The translations under genes and the position numbers were made by a program. A DNA stretch of 64,000 nucleotides from contig JAAOMT010000128.1 in assembly GCA_016748015.1 (NCBI GenBank), positions 2,441,426 to 2,505,425 on the forward strand, read 5' to 3'. The notes below the pieces were generated by a model. The model did not search any database. It was given only the letters and a program-made list of their open reading frames with translations, and was not told the DNA's origin. The DNA comes from Geosiphon pyriformis. Its lineage: Eukaryota; Glomeromycota; Glomeromycetes; Archaeosporales; Geosiphonaceae. Below are positions 46,521 to 58,440 of this stretch, one piece after another (positions within the stretch are counted from its first letter, which is position 1; each line of letters starts with the position of its first letter).

Positions 46521-48540
46521 GTATGCTAGAGTTTTTTAAATCAGATTGTCAATCAATAAGAGGATGGAAAACTTTGAATTAAACAAGGGTCATATTATTA
46601 GGAGTATATTAAAGCACTCTTTTTGCAAGATTATTTTGGATTATCTGATTGTTAATGGCAAATTGGTTCTAGATTCTGATCTGGTTAAGGCCAAGGTGAA
46701 TGTAATTATAAAGGGGTAGATTAGAAAGCATGTAGTGGTAACTGATGTATTTGATGACTGGTGTTACTAATATTAACCTTTGGAGTACATTTTTGATAAT
46801 GCTTTTTCTGGTGTGATGTGTCTGATTGGTTTTGATGAGATTCTTGGTGTGATTTTGAATCTGCTTGATGAAAAAACAGCTGGTCTCTTTGGCATCTCAA
46901 ATGAATTATGAAAACATTGTGACAAGTCAGTTTTGGATATGTTTTTGGTGCTTCTGAATTTTTGTTTATGTTGTGAGTCTGTTCCTAAGTCTTAGAGGGA
47001 AACTTGGGTGTTAATAATCCTCAAACTATATGAGTGAAAAAGAGTTCTTACAAATATCTGTCTGATTGCTTTGATTGAAACAGTTTGCAAGATTTTTTCT
47101 AAAATACTTTCAGACAGAATTTTTTCAGCATGCAGTGTTTTTGATGTTTTTAAGAGGGATAATTTTTCTGTTTTAAAAGACACAATGATGTAATTTCCTA
47201 TTTTTGCAATTGGTTTGGTTATTAAAGATGCCTTAAAGAAGGACCATAAACTATAACTTGTCTTACAGAACATGCGGAAGGCTTATAACTATGTTGGATG
47301 GAAGCATCTTAGAAAGAGCTTGGTTAGGATAAAGATATGTGATAAATTTATTCAATTTTTTGGCAGTATTTACAACAATTAGGTTAACAGAGTTATGACT
47401 AATTTTGGATTGACAAGTGATTACCAGGTGCATAATGGTTTGAACCAAGGGAAGATATTCTCATCTTTTCTTTGGCACATATTTTATGATCCTCTGTTGT
47501 GTAAAGTCAAGAAACAGAAAAGTGTGTGTGGATACAGGTTGAATTTGCACTTTATTGCCAGAACTGATCACTCAAAATTTTAAGCTGGTTTGACATCTTT
47601 TCTTGCTGCTGGTGTATTTGTCGATAATACAATTTGGGTTGGTAGTAACCAAACTGCTACTCAACATATTCTCAACATTGCTTGTAAATTTTTTTGGCTC
47701 AATAATATTTCAATCAACAATAACAAGACTGTGGCCATTTTCATTAATTGTAAAGTTATACACTCTTCCTTATTAATTAGTGGCCTGCCTATTTCTATTG
47801 CTAAAAAAGGGGAGTCTCATTAGTACTTGGATATCTTTCTGTTTACTAAAGGCTTGTCAAAGCCCAGCTTGGTTAAAACTTATATGAATGTTTGTTTTTT
47901 TGCCAATTTTGTGTTGAAAAAAACTATCTTTAATAAACAGTTCTCATATTTGGTGTCAATAGTTTTTTTCTCAATTGTCAGCTATAGATCTCAATTCAGT
48001 TTTGTTTCTGTTAGTGTGTTGAATAAGTGAGACATTTTGATTCACAAGGGCTTAAAGTCTAAATCTGGTTTTTTGTGTGACTTTTCCAATAATGCACTTC
48101 ATTATCTCTTATTGTATAATTTAAAGACTTTTGAACAGATTCAAGTTGAGAGCAAGTTTGTTTCTATTATTTGGTTTTCGAATTTGGTTGGCATTCTGGG
48201 TTGCCTGTTTGTGCATAGATTATATAATCTGCAAGTGCTTAACTGGAATCCTTGTCATCCTTTGCTTTTTCTATCTTGTGTCAATGTTGACTCATTGAAT
48301 AATTTTTTGGCTGGTGTAGTCTGCATCTTTTTGGAATGTAATCTGTCTCTGAGTGATCTTGTAACTAATGCTTTTTGTTTTCAGAGTGGTATTCTTTTGT
48401 TTCTTGTTTTCAGTAGTCTTAAGTTTTTCAAATATGTCTTTTTGCTTTAGCAGTATAAAATTGCTTTTGCTGAGCAGCTTTGCAATTGTGCTGGTGCAGT
48501 TTTTGATTAGAGAATGTTTAAGCAGTAAAAGAGATTAGAC
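46521..48540 (+). pseudogene. LINE1 ORF2 reverse transcriptase
   Basis: Broken RT: SFCKIILDYLIVNGKLVLDS, GLFGISNEL-like block (46880-46910), KPYEWKRVLTNICLIALIET with frame or stop damage, KILSDRIFSACSVFDVFKRD, MRKAYNYVGWKHLRKSLVRI (catalytic Asp of the A box now Asn), MTNFGLTSDYQVHNGLNQGK, and FVDNTIWVG at 47625-47650, where LINE2 has FVDDTI. The rear part (47590-48450) includes LPISIAKKGESH and SYLVSIVFFSIVSYRSQFSF. Inactive. Confidence 0.78.
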
Positions 48541-50005
48541 TTGTATGGCCCAATCCTTGATTGGTTCGAGCTTTCTGTTCATTTTCTTAATGGTGCTCCT
48601 TCTTCTTTTATTTGTTCACTTCTTTTAGTAAGCATTAATTTGTCAGATATTCTTAAGTCCCATAAATTTGGAGTTATTTGTGACTATTTGTTGAGTGTTA
48701 ATGCTGGTTGTCTTTTTGTTTATATAGATAGTTCTCTTAGCAGTTTGGAAACTTCAGACATGAAGACTGGTGTGGCAGTTTTTTTTGAGGATATTGGTTT
48801 GGGTTTAGATGTTGAAATTTCTGGGTTGGTGTTTTTCACTATGGCCAAGCTACAAGCTGTTACTTTGATACTTAAGTGTGTTCTTTTTTCTGATTCAGTT
48901 CAAATTTTCTCAGACAGTTAGTCTGCTCTGGATGCATGTAAATCGGAGTTGGGCTTGTTGTGTCCTAATTTCTAGAATTAATGTTGGATTAAGCATTGTC
49001 ATATTATGGGTGTCATTTGTGAAAAAAATTTGAAGGTTAGTTGGCATAAAATTAAGAGTTATTTGGGAATCTTGGGCAATAAGTGTGCTGATGCTTTCAT
49101 AAAAACTGCTTGCTTTTCTAATTGGTATCTTCCTTATCATATTGCCAATTGTTATACCAGGACTGGTAGTGGTATTGTTTCTGCTAATTCTAGACATTTT
49201 GTTTGAGATATATTTTGGTTTGTCCATCAAACATGCTAGGAGGTTGGCTCTGGTTCTCGAGTTTTGGTGAACACTCTATATGTTGACATTAATTGGTTTA
49301 AGTTGTTCTTAGTGTGGCATCCTGATTTGTATTTGGTCTCTGGTTTTACTAGTAAGAGTACTGCTAAAGCTTGTACTTACTTTATAAAGGCTTTGTATTA
49401 CTAGCTTCCTGTTGCTGTTTGTAAGTGTTTGTATGCCAAGACTTATCTAAGTATGATATGTTTGTTTTGTGGAAATATTAAGATCTCAGACCACACTTTC
49501 TTCTGCTCATTTAATTCTAATGTTTGTGTTCAGTTGCTAGACACCTATGCAGCTAATTGGAAGGTGATTTTTGGTCTGTCTTACTCAGTTTTGTGTGTGT
49601 CACAGTGTTTGAGTTCCTGTTTTTCCAATGTTGCCATGTGTGTGACTTTGAGCAATGGGTTTATCTTTAATAATTAGTATCAGAAGTTCTTTTCTATTTT
49701 TAAAGATTTTAAAATTGCAGATCAGATGGTTTTAGACTTTATGTGCAGATTTAGCCTTGTATTTAGAAAGGAGGTTTGGTTGGCTTGTGCTAAACACTGA
49801 GCATTTATGAAGAAGAATGGACTAATTCTATATAATAGATCTGTTTTAGTCTTGGTGTTTGGGCTTTTTTCAGTGTTTTCTATTGATGTAGTTAAATTGT
49901 TGGATATTGCTAATGCCATTAATGTTAGTTTTGGTTTTTGTAATTCTTGTCAGTTTTTTTTGGATTTAGATAGTATAGTTTCAGTTTGTATAGATACATA
50001 GTATT
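48541..50005 (+). pseudogene. LINE1 ORF2 RNase H, Cys/His motif and C-terminus
   Basis: RNase H: CLFVYIDSSLSSLETSDMKT (first Asp), MAKLQAVTLILKC (Glu position now Lys in KLQAV), IFSDS followed by a stop, and SYLGILGNKCADAF (last Asp). The zinc-type motif ICLFCGNIKISDHTFFC (CxxC...HxxxC) is at about 49450-49510. A C-terminal region up to SVCIDT ends at 49999. This stretch, from 48257 on, is repeated without any difference I can see after the N gap. Confidence 0.78.
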
Positions 50006-50222
50006 GTCTTGATTAGTTTGAATGGCTGGTTATATGTGAAAAATACATAATTCATATCTAGTTTAGATTACTGAGTTGATGTATTGTACTAGGTAATGTT
50101 TAAACCTTACTTGTTAAATAAAAAATAAAAAAAAAATAATTATATTTTAATTATAAAAAAAATTAATAAAATAAATAAATTATGTAATATAGTTAATAAA
50201 TATTTATTTATTTAAATCATAA
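50006..50222 (+). repeat. LINE1 3' UTR and tail
   Basis: Contains TGTATTGTACTAGGTAATG, ACCTTACTTGTTAAATAAA and then an A-rich region. The first part is shared with tails at 14255-14330 and 16470-16530 and, in reverse complement, at 56830-56900, marking the LINE 3' ends. Confidence 0.75.
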
Positions 50223-50242
50223 NNNNNNNNNNNNNNNNNNNN
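50223..50242. other. Assembly gap (20 N)
   Basis: Twenty undetermined bases, a scaffolding placeholder. The 1966 bp on its two sides are the same sequence (see next feature). Confidence 0.99.
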
Positions 50243-52208
50243 ATCCTTTGCTTTTTCTATCTTGTGTCAATGTTGACTCATTGAATAATTTTTTGGCTGG
50301 TGTAGTCTGCATCTTTTTGGAATGTAATCTGTCTCTGAGTGATCTTGTAACTAATGCTTTTTGTTTTCAGAGTGGTATTCTTTTGTTTCTTGTTTTCAGT
50401 AGTCTTAAGTTTTTCAAATATGTCTTTTTGCTTTAGCAGTATAAAATTGCTTTTGCTGAGCAGCTTTGCAATTGTGCTGGTGCAGTTTTTGATTAGAGAA
50501 TGTTTAAGCAGTAAAAGAGATTAGACTTGTATGGCCCAATCCTTGATTGGTTCGAGCTTTCTGTTCATTTTCTTAATGGTGCTCCTTCTTCTTTTATTTG
50601 TTCACTTCTTTTAGTAAGCATTAATTTGTCAGATATTCTTAAGTCCCATAAATTTGGAGTTATTTGTGACTATTTGTTGAGTGTTAATGCTGGTTGTCTT
50701 TTTGTTTATATAGATAGTTCTCTTAGCAGTTTGGAAACTTCAGACATGAAGACTGGTGTGGCAGTTTTTTTTGAGGATATTGGTTTGGGTTTAGATGTTG
50801 AAATTTCTGGGTTGGTGTTTTTCACTATGGCCAAGCTACAAGCTGTTACTTTGATACTTAAGTGTGTTCTTTTTTCTGATTCAGTTCAAATTTTCTCAGA
50901 CAGTTAGTCTGCTCTGGATGCATGTAAATCGGAGTTGGGCTTGTTGTGTCCTAATTTCTAGAATTAATGTTGGATTAAGCATTGTCATATTATGGGTGTC
51001 ATTTGTGAAAAAAATTTGAAGGTTAGTTGGCATAAAATTAAGAGTTATTTGGGAATCTTGGGCAATAAGTGTGCTGATGCTTTCATAAAAACTGCTTGCT
51101 TTTCTAATTGGTATCTTCCTTATCATATTGCCAATTGTTATACCAGGACTGGTAGTGGTATTGTTTCTGCTAATTCTAGACATTTTGTTTGAGATATATT
51201 TTGGTTTGTCCATCAAACATGCTAGGAGGTTGGCTCTGGTTCTCGAGTTTTGGTGAACACTCTATATGTTGACATTAATTGGTTTAAGTTGTTCTTAGTG
51301 TGGCATCCTGATTTGTATTTGGTCTCTGGTTTTACTAGTAAGAGTACTGCTAAAGCTTGTACTTACTTTATAAAGGCTTTGTATTACTAGCTTCCTGTTG
51401 CTGTTTGTAAGTGTTTGTATGCCAAGACTTATCTAAGTATGATATGTTTGTTTTGTGGAAATATTAAGATCTCAGACCACACTTTCTTCTGCTCATTTAA
51501 TTCTAATGTTTGTGTTCAGTTGCTAGACACCTATGCAGCTAATTGGAAGGTGATTTTTGGTCTGTCTTACTCAGTTTTGTGTGTGTCACAGTGTTTGAGT
51601 TCCTGTTTTTCCAATGTTGCCATGTGTGTGACTTTGAGCAATGGGTTTATCTTTAATAATTAGTATCAGAAGTTCTTTTCTATTTTTAAAGATTTTAAAA
51701 TTGCAGATCAGATGGTTTTAGACTTTATGTGCAGATTTAGCCTTGTATTTAGAAAGGAGGTTTGGTTGGCTTGTGCTAAACACTGAGCATTTATGAAGAA
51801 GAATGGACTAATTCTATATAATAGATCTGTTTTAGTCTTGGTGTTTGGGCTTTTTTCAGTGTTTTCTATTGATGTAGTTAAATTGTTGGATATTGCTAAT
51901 GCCATTAATGTTAGTTTTGGTTTTTGTAATTCTTGTCAGTTTTTTTTGGATTTAGATAGTATAGTTTCAGTTTGTATAGATACATAGTATTGTCTTGATT
52001 AGTTTGAATGGCTGGTTATATGTGAAAAATACATAATTCATATCTAGTTTAGATTACTGAGTTGATGTATTGTACTAGGTAATGTTTAAACCTTACTTGT
52101 TAAATAAAAAATAAAAAAAAAATAATTATATTTTAATTATAAAAAAAATTAATAAAATAAATAAATTATGTAATATAGTTAATAAATATTTATTTATTTA
52201 AATCATAA
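50243..52208 (+). repeat. Duplicate of 48257-50222 across the gap (probable artefact)
   Basis: Every reading frame in 48257-50222 recurs here offset by exactly 1986 bases with the same protein, stops included (for example the RNase H frame 48541 and 50527, and the Cys/His frame 49429 and 51415). The repeat ends where the first copy meets the N run (AAATCATAA), and from 52209 the sequence continues into new AT-rich DNA. Two real LINE insertions would not share the same truncation at a gap with no divergence, so this is best read as an unmerged contig overlap. Confidence 0.88.
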
Positions 52209-53838
52209 CTTTTTAAAAATTTTAAACTTTTATTATTAAGTTTAATATAAATAATAATAAATAAATAAGTAAAATAATTAAAAATAATTGTATTTTAATT
52301 GTTTTTATGTATTAAATATTTTTAAAATAAGTTTTTTTTATTAAATTTAATATAATTTAATTTTAACTAGATTTATATATTTAATATAAAAATACACAAA
52401 TTATATCACATATATAATAATTATTTTTTTATATTTAAATACATAAAAAGCTTTTAAATACTATTTATAAAATACAAAGCTTTTAACAAAGACTATATAT
52501 AAATAATTATTATAAGACATTTTTTTTAAATAATTGTTAAATACCAAAAAATACAAGTTTTATAAAATTTTAACTTGCTTAACAACAAATTTATTCATTT
52601 TGTTTAAGTAAATTTCAAGTTTATTAAATGCCAATTCTATTTTTAATATTAGTAATATACATAAAAACATAGTTTAAATATTTTATAAAATTATATTTAA
52701 AACAAACTATATTAAAATAACTAATATTATAATTTTTTTTATATAGCTACAGATAATCTATTATATAAAGTTTTTATTATACAAGATTTTAAACTAGTTA
52801 ATTTAATGCTAATAAAATCAGTTTTAAAATAAAAGTTTAAATATTATATTAGAATAATACAATCTTAATTAATATTATACAGCAAATTTTTAATTAAAAG
52901 TTAATAAATATATTTAACTTTTTACTTAATATAAGTAGTAATATTATACACATAATAAAAATTGTCAAGCCAAATTTATTTTTTAAAAAAGTTTTTAAAA
53001 AAGTTTTTAAAATTATTATAAATGCCTGATTATATATATATATTACATATTTATTATAAATAAATATACAATTTAATATCAAATTTATAATTATTATTTC
53101 AACAAAAATTAAAACTATAGCTTTTTAAACTTTAATATTAGTTTTAAAAATTTAAGTTAATAAAATATATTGCTATATTGTTATAAGTTAAAATAACAAA
53201 TTAGCAGATAACAAAATAGAACAGAATTATATAGTAATAAAAATAAAAATAAAAATTAACTTTAAAAAATGAATTAAATTAGTATAGATTTAATATATTA
53301 GATTAATTTTATAAATATCTTAGTTATCATTCTTTTTAAAAGATAACAAAAAATTTAAAAATAAAAAAATAGTCTATATTGTCAATAAAAAATAATATAT
53401 TAGTATAATTTTATGTTTTATATTAGCACTTTTAGAATTTAATATCAAGTATTAATTGTATTCTTTAGTAATATTTATTCAATAATCTTCAAAATTAACA
53501 ATTATAAGTAAATACCAATAAATAATTTTTTATCACAAAAATATTTAGATACTTGAAAAAAATTATGAAAAAAAAATAAATAAATTGAAAAAAATTAAAT
53601 ATTTAGAAATAATTTTTATTATTTTAATTTGTATATGTCTTATATGTTTAAACATATTTTTTTAAAGCTAAAAAACATATTGTTTATATAGCTATTTAAA
53701 ATGATTAATAATTAGATCAATAATCAGATCAATAATTAAATCAATAACCAGATTATTGGTTAAATTAATAATTAGATTATTAATCAAATTATTGATTATT
53801 TTCTAAAAATAGAATGACTAACTATATAATATTAATAG
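52209..53838. other. Extremely AT-rich DNA, unassigned
   Basis: Dominated by A/T with few C or G. No open frame of note and no recognisable LTR terminus. It contains a cluster of 12-bp units arranged head-to-head near 53704-53800 (units such as AATAATCAGATC, then the inverted form). It may be older decayed transposon DNA like the next interval, but I cannot align it. Confidence 0.55.
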
Positions 53839-55641
53839 TATTATTTAAGTAAAAAACTAATTAGAAACTGTGATAAAAAATATGATTACTATATAAAAAC
53901 ACAAAATAATATAGAATAATGTAAAATAATACAAAATAACATAAAATAACACAAAATAATATAAAAAAGCACAAAATAACTAATAATAGCATATAATAAT
54001 TAATTATAACATAAAAAAATAAAACAATAACTAAAATAATAAGCAATAATTAATAATAATAAAAAAATAAAACAATAACTAAAATAATAAGCAATAATTA
54101 ATAATAATAAATAAATAAAAACAATTTTATAGAATTAAAAAATAGATATAAAAACAAGTAGTTTTAGTAAACAAAAAAAAACAAGATAAAAAAAATCAAT
54201 TTTTTTCTAATATTTTATTTTAATTTGATAAATCTTTATTTTATTTTTCTTTCTATTTTTTAATTAATCTAATAAAATATTATTATTTAATCTATAAATA
54301 TATAATTTCAAAATTCTGATTGTTAAAATCTATTAATTGTTTTTTTATCTTTATTTTAAGCCAAATACTATTAGCATAAATGCTTTTAAAACTTTAATAA
54401 TTGGACTAATTGCTATTAATTATAATAATTAATAAAATACTAATTTTTTTTTATTTTTTATTTTTTTTTACTTTTATTTATTGTAAAATAACAATATTAG
54501 AAATTTATTATTTAAAAATAAACTTTATAATAGTTTATATTACTTATATAATAATAGAAAAAATAATAAATAAATAAATAATCAAGTAGAAATAAGTATA
54601 ATAAAAAAAAATTCCAGAATTTTTTTTAATTAAAATTTTAAAATTCTAAAATTCCAATAATCTTCTTAATAGAAATCACAAAATTTAAAATTTCAAAAAT
54701 CTTATATAATAAAAATTATGTATATATAACAGAAAAATTACAAAAAAAACAAATAAAAATCAAAGATAAAAAAAATCATTTTTTTTTTACTTTAAAAGTT
54801 AATTTGTTATTACTTAAAATAGAATTATCTACTTATTAATAAAATCATTAATTACTATTTAATTTAGATTATCTTTATTACTTAATTAAAATACTTATTA
54901 TTTGTTATATTAACAATTCATGTAAATAATATTCAATATTTAAAATTATTAAAATAATAGCTTTTAATCATAATTATTAACAAAATACTAATTTTTAAAT
55001 TTTTAAATTTTTATTTTTTGTATTTACTAATTGAAAAAAAAGATTAAGTATTGAACTTTTAATGTTAAAAATAATCTGATAAAAAACTTATAAAATAAGA
55101 GTAAACTTAAAAAATAACTTATTAAACCAGTTATTATACTAAAAAAATTCACAAAAGACAATATCAATTAAATCTTTGTTTATTATACAAAAAACTTAAT
55201 TCAAATCTTTAAATTATAAAAACCTTTAAAAATTAGCATTATAGCTATTAATCTAATACTAAATTATAAGTTTATTATTTAATTTAACTATTCAAAAAAC
55301 ATTTATAACACCTAGTAAAAAAAAAAAATTTTCTTAAATATTAAATATTAATTTTATCTTGTTAACTTATCAGAAAAGCAAAAAAACAATACTAAACTTT
55401 AACAACTACACTTAATTAACTTAAAAGAAACATAATTATTATAATATTATTACAAAAACAATATTTTTGTGTCTTATAACAAAAAAACTCAATAAATAAA
55501 ACTTCAAACCAGAAAAGATCTTTAGAAACTAATAAATTAATTTGTAATCAAAACCAATTTATTCAAAAACTGCTTAGTTTTTATTATCAAATTACAAGCA
55601 TTAAATATTATTATTATATTATACTAAATTTATCTATAATA
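53839..55641 (+). repeat. Solo LTR of family B, degraded, with a nested LTR
   Basis: TATTATTTAAGTAAAAAACT aligns with TGTTACCTGAGTAGAAAAAC of B1 by G-to-A and C-to-T changes only. The ATAATAC-type units (53885-54060), ATATAAAAACAAGTAG (TATA region, 54148), the T tract (about 54440-54480) and the end TTTATCTATAATA all follow B1 order. It is interrupted at 54538-55310 by a family A relic; net length about 1026 bp. Flanks ATAG (53835-53838) and GTGG (55642-55645) fit an original GTGG duplication with G-to-A changes on the left. Confidence 0.78.
54538..55310 (+). repeat. Solo LTR of family A, degraded, nested in the family B relic
   Basis: TATTACTTATATAATAATAG (family A: TGTTACTTATAGAAATATAG) to ATTTATAACA, 773 bp. 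It keeps AAATTCCAGAATTTT / AATTCCAATAATC remnants of the GGATTCC array and ATGTATATATAACAG. The host LTR resumes with CCTAGTAAAA. Flanks TTTA (54534-54537) and CCTA (55311-55314) fit an original CCTG duplication altered by transitions. Confidence 0.78.
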
Positions 55642-56010
55642 GTGGTTAATATATATAATAATTAATAAAAATATGGTTTTTAATCATAATATTATTTTTT
55701 TTAAAAAAATTGAACTTCAGTAAAATTAAACTATTTCTAATTAAAAAGTTTTGTTTAACTTAAAACTAACTAATTTAATAAAGTTTTTTGTTAATAAGAT
55801 ATATAATATCTAAAACAAAATAAGTTTTGTATTTAAAAAACCAAATTTTTATATAAAAGTTTTAACTTTTTTAGTAATAGTCAAAACTCTTAAAATATTG
55901 TTATTCAATATTACAAATAAACTTAATGGGATATTATAATAATATTTGGTGCTTTAAATTTGAGTAAAAAAGCTGTAAAATTTTTTTTGATTGCACAGAA
56001 AACATATTGA
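55642..56010. other. AT-rich stretch with a possible decayed LTR end and primer site
   Basis: Mostly unassignable. Around 55935-55965 ATATTTGGTGCTTTAAATTT resembles the family A LTR end plus primer site (AATATTTGGTGCTCTCTGTG). Nothing else was recognised. Confidence 0.35.
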
Positions 56011-56306
56011 AATTTATTAATCTTTGAAAGTTTCTATTATATGTAAATTTATCTATAGAGTTCTTTAGTTATAAGACACAAAAATATATTTTGGCAATTT
56101 GTAATTGTGTATTTAAGCTAGCTTCTCTAAATTAATTAAATGCAGTTATTAGGATTTAACATTGTTTTTTTGTTTTTCTAGTAAGTTAACAAGATAAAAT
56201 AATATTTTAATCTAAAAAAATCTTCTCTTTTTTACCAGATTATTACAAAATTTATTCTTAGATAGTTAATTTTTAATATTATTTTACAAAAAAAAAAAAA
56301 ATCAAG

Positions 56307-56360
<54 letters not shown>

Positions 56361-56810
56361 TTAGTCTTATCAATTATTATAATTAAGAATAATTGGTCTA
56401 AGTTATTAAGATTTTGAAGCTGTTTATATTAATAGTATCTGGTCTGAAATAAAAGTAAGAAAAACAATTAATTTAATTTCAATAACATGAATTTTAGAAT
56501 TATATATAAATAGATTGAACAATATTTTATTAAATAATAAATAAAAAAATATAGAAAAAATAAGATAAAAAAGTTTTATTAAATTAAAGATAAGATATAT
56601 TAAAGAAAATAGATTCTTGTTTTTTGTTTTTATTTATTTATTTATTAAAACTATTTGTTTTTATACATATTTTTTAGTTTCATTTAATTGTTTTTAATTG
56701 TTTGTTATTATTAGTTATTGTTTGCTATTTCTGTTATTATTTTGTTTTTTTATATTATAATTAGTTATCTTATATTATAACTAGTTATTTTGTGCTATTT
56801 TATATATATA
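56011..56810 (-). repeat. Degraded partial LTR of family B (minus orientation)
   Basis: Follows LTR B2 order on the plus strand: AGAGTTCTTTAGTTATAAGA, GCAGTTATTAGGATTTAACA, TCTAGTAAGTTAACAAGATA, an A run (about 56290-56355), AATTGGTCTAAGTTATTAAG, TTTTTATACATATTTTTTAG, and AGTTATCTTATATTATAACT. Nearly all differences are C-to-T or G-to-A. The left end is truncated, and the right end meets the LINE2 3' tail at about 56810. Confidence 0.7.
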
Positions 56811-56814
56811 TTTT

Positions 56815-57328
56815 TTTTATTGGTTTAACGAGTAAAGCCCAATTACTATCTAATACAATACAATTATTTAAAGTTTTAAATTAAATGTAATTCACACTTT
56901 TGCTACATGTGACTAACCACTCAGCCAATCAAGACTACACTATGTAACTATATTTATCATAACATTGACAGCAGCACCAGTAAAAAACAAACAGCCAATA
57001 CTTAGACCAAAATTGGTCACATGACCTCTCTTAATCCCTAATAAACAAGCAACACTATCTGAAACCTTAGCAGAAAGACCTCAAATGATATCATATAAAG
57101 ACCACATAATAACCCATGATGTTCCATTTCAGCACAAAGTTTAGAGTTAGGCACCCAAATTTGCTCTCTATGGCCAACAATTATATTCTGAACAAACTCG
57201 ACTAGATTAAACATTGCAAGCTTAGTATTTACAAAAAATGTTTTGGCATCTGTCAACCAATCTTCAAACATGAGATCCTTGCACAAAGTTGTGTAAAAAC
57301 TACTATTAGAAACAGAAGAATCCAAAAA
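56815..57328 (-). pseudogene. LINE2 ORF2 C-terminal end and 3' tail
   Basis: Frame 57325-57038 has SFYTTLCKDLMFEDWLTDAK and FVNTKLAMFNLVEFVQNIIV, matching the C-terminal region of LINE1 ORF2 (FKDFKIADQMVLDFMCRF). Downstream is the untranslated tail with a CACTATGTAAC-type region and the shared LINE 3' motif. Confidence 0.65.
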
Positions 57329-57990
57329 CTACAGAACTGTAGATAATAACAGAGTTGCCCCAGTAAGAGATTTCCAAAAAGAGGAGTGCTTACTTAGCAA
57401 GCTCTGATGTACCAAAAAGTCCAAGCAACAAACAAAATTATGATCTGAAAACTCCATTTCCCCGCAATGTACACATAATACACTAGAATAACTTCGATCA
57501 TATAAGTGCTTTCTGACAGTTATAGGCAGTCTTCTGTGTAAAGCTTTCATTAAATATGTGTGCAAACTGGTGGTGGTTCTGCTTGTATATCCTGCAGACA
57601 TGTGGGAATCAGGATGCCAGACCAAGACAATACAAACCCAATTTATGTTTCTGATCTGTAAAAAATCCACAATGCTCAAACCAAGTCCAAATTTTCATTA
57701 GAAATGTCTAACAGTGTTATTTGTTTTTCTAATAAAGTGGTGTGCATTGTCAGAAATCATCTTACTATCTGCCATTAAGAAACTTTCTTTGATATTTGTT
57801 GAAGAACAAGCCTTGATAATGTGATTAGATCAGCCAAACAATTAGCACACTTGTTGCTCAACACACCAAAATGACCCTTTACCTTTGTTTAGGTGATAGA
57901 AATGTTTTTATATTTAACCAAATTGTTAATATGATGGTGCTTTATTCAGCACCTGTTGCAAAAATCTGGAGCCACCAACCTCAACTTGGC
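57329..57990 (-). pseudogene. LINE2 ORF2 Cys/His motif region
   Basis: Frame 57679-57329: NWVCIVLVWHPDSHMSAGYT, LHRRLPITVRKHLYDRSYSS, then VLCVHCGEMEFSDHNFVCCL, the CxxC...HxxxC motif after RNase H, conserved with LINE1 (CLFCGNIKISDHTFFC). 57680-57990 holds a broken remainder of RNase H and linker with several stops. Confidence 0.72.
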
Positions 57991-58440
57991 CTAACAAGCA
58001 TTCAAAGAAGCCTGGCTGTCAGAGAAAACTGTAACATTTGAGGAAGCCAGAATGCACTTGAGAGCCAGTGCAACAGTCTGCATTTCAGTTAGGATAGATA
58101 ATAGCAAATCATGGATCTCCACACCTATATGCAAACCTAGATCAGAAAAATAGGCAGCCATCCCTCTGACAGCATCAAAAGTACCAAAGTCTTTAACAGA
58201 ACTATCAGTATAAACTGATATCATTGACAAAGAAGCATCTTTTAAACTAGAATAAATAAAATCAAAATGGTCCATATTAAAAACATCAAACTTGGAAGAG
58301 GACTCAAAAGTGGAAGAGAAACTATTAACCAAATCACCACTCTTGACAAAATCTGAAACCAGCATGAACCACAAGAGAACTAGGCCTCTGAGATTCAATT
58401 GTTTCCAATGTCAAAAATCCTTCCAATTAAAACATTCTTC
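57991..58440 (-). pseudogene. LINE2 ORF2 RNase H
   Basis: Frame 58398-57991: LSMISVYTDSSVKDFGTFDA (first catalytic Asp in YTDSS), LLSILTEMQTVALALKCILA (Glu in TEMQ), NVTVFSDSQASLNAC (Asp in FSDSQ). All three visible catalytic residues are kept, unlike LINE1. Confidence 0.8.

Larger units (their letters stand above)
17041..50222 (+). mobile_element. LINE1: non-LTR retrotransposon interrupted by a 26-kb LTR block
   Basis: Two pieces (17041-18609 and 44841-50222) make one LINE of about 7 kb once the inserted block and one copy of its 4-bp target duplication are removed. The leader with TCTTGTCAATTCTCTGACC is followed by ORF1 (RRM-like and CCHC), then ORF2 with apurinic-like endonuclease, reverse transcriptase, RNase H and a Cys/His motif, and a 3' tail ending in TTGTTAAATAAAAAATAAA. 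EN-RT-RH order with an RNase H is typical of Tad/I-like fungal clades (family knowledge). Stops and an altered RT active site (FVDNT) show the copy is dead. Confidence 0.85.

Noticed and set aside
48257-52208. Tandem duplication of the LINE 3' end as a biological event
   Set aside because: No differences were seen over 1966 bp and the repeat ends exactly at an N gap; assembly overlap is much more likely.
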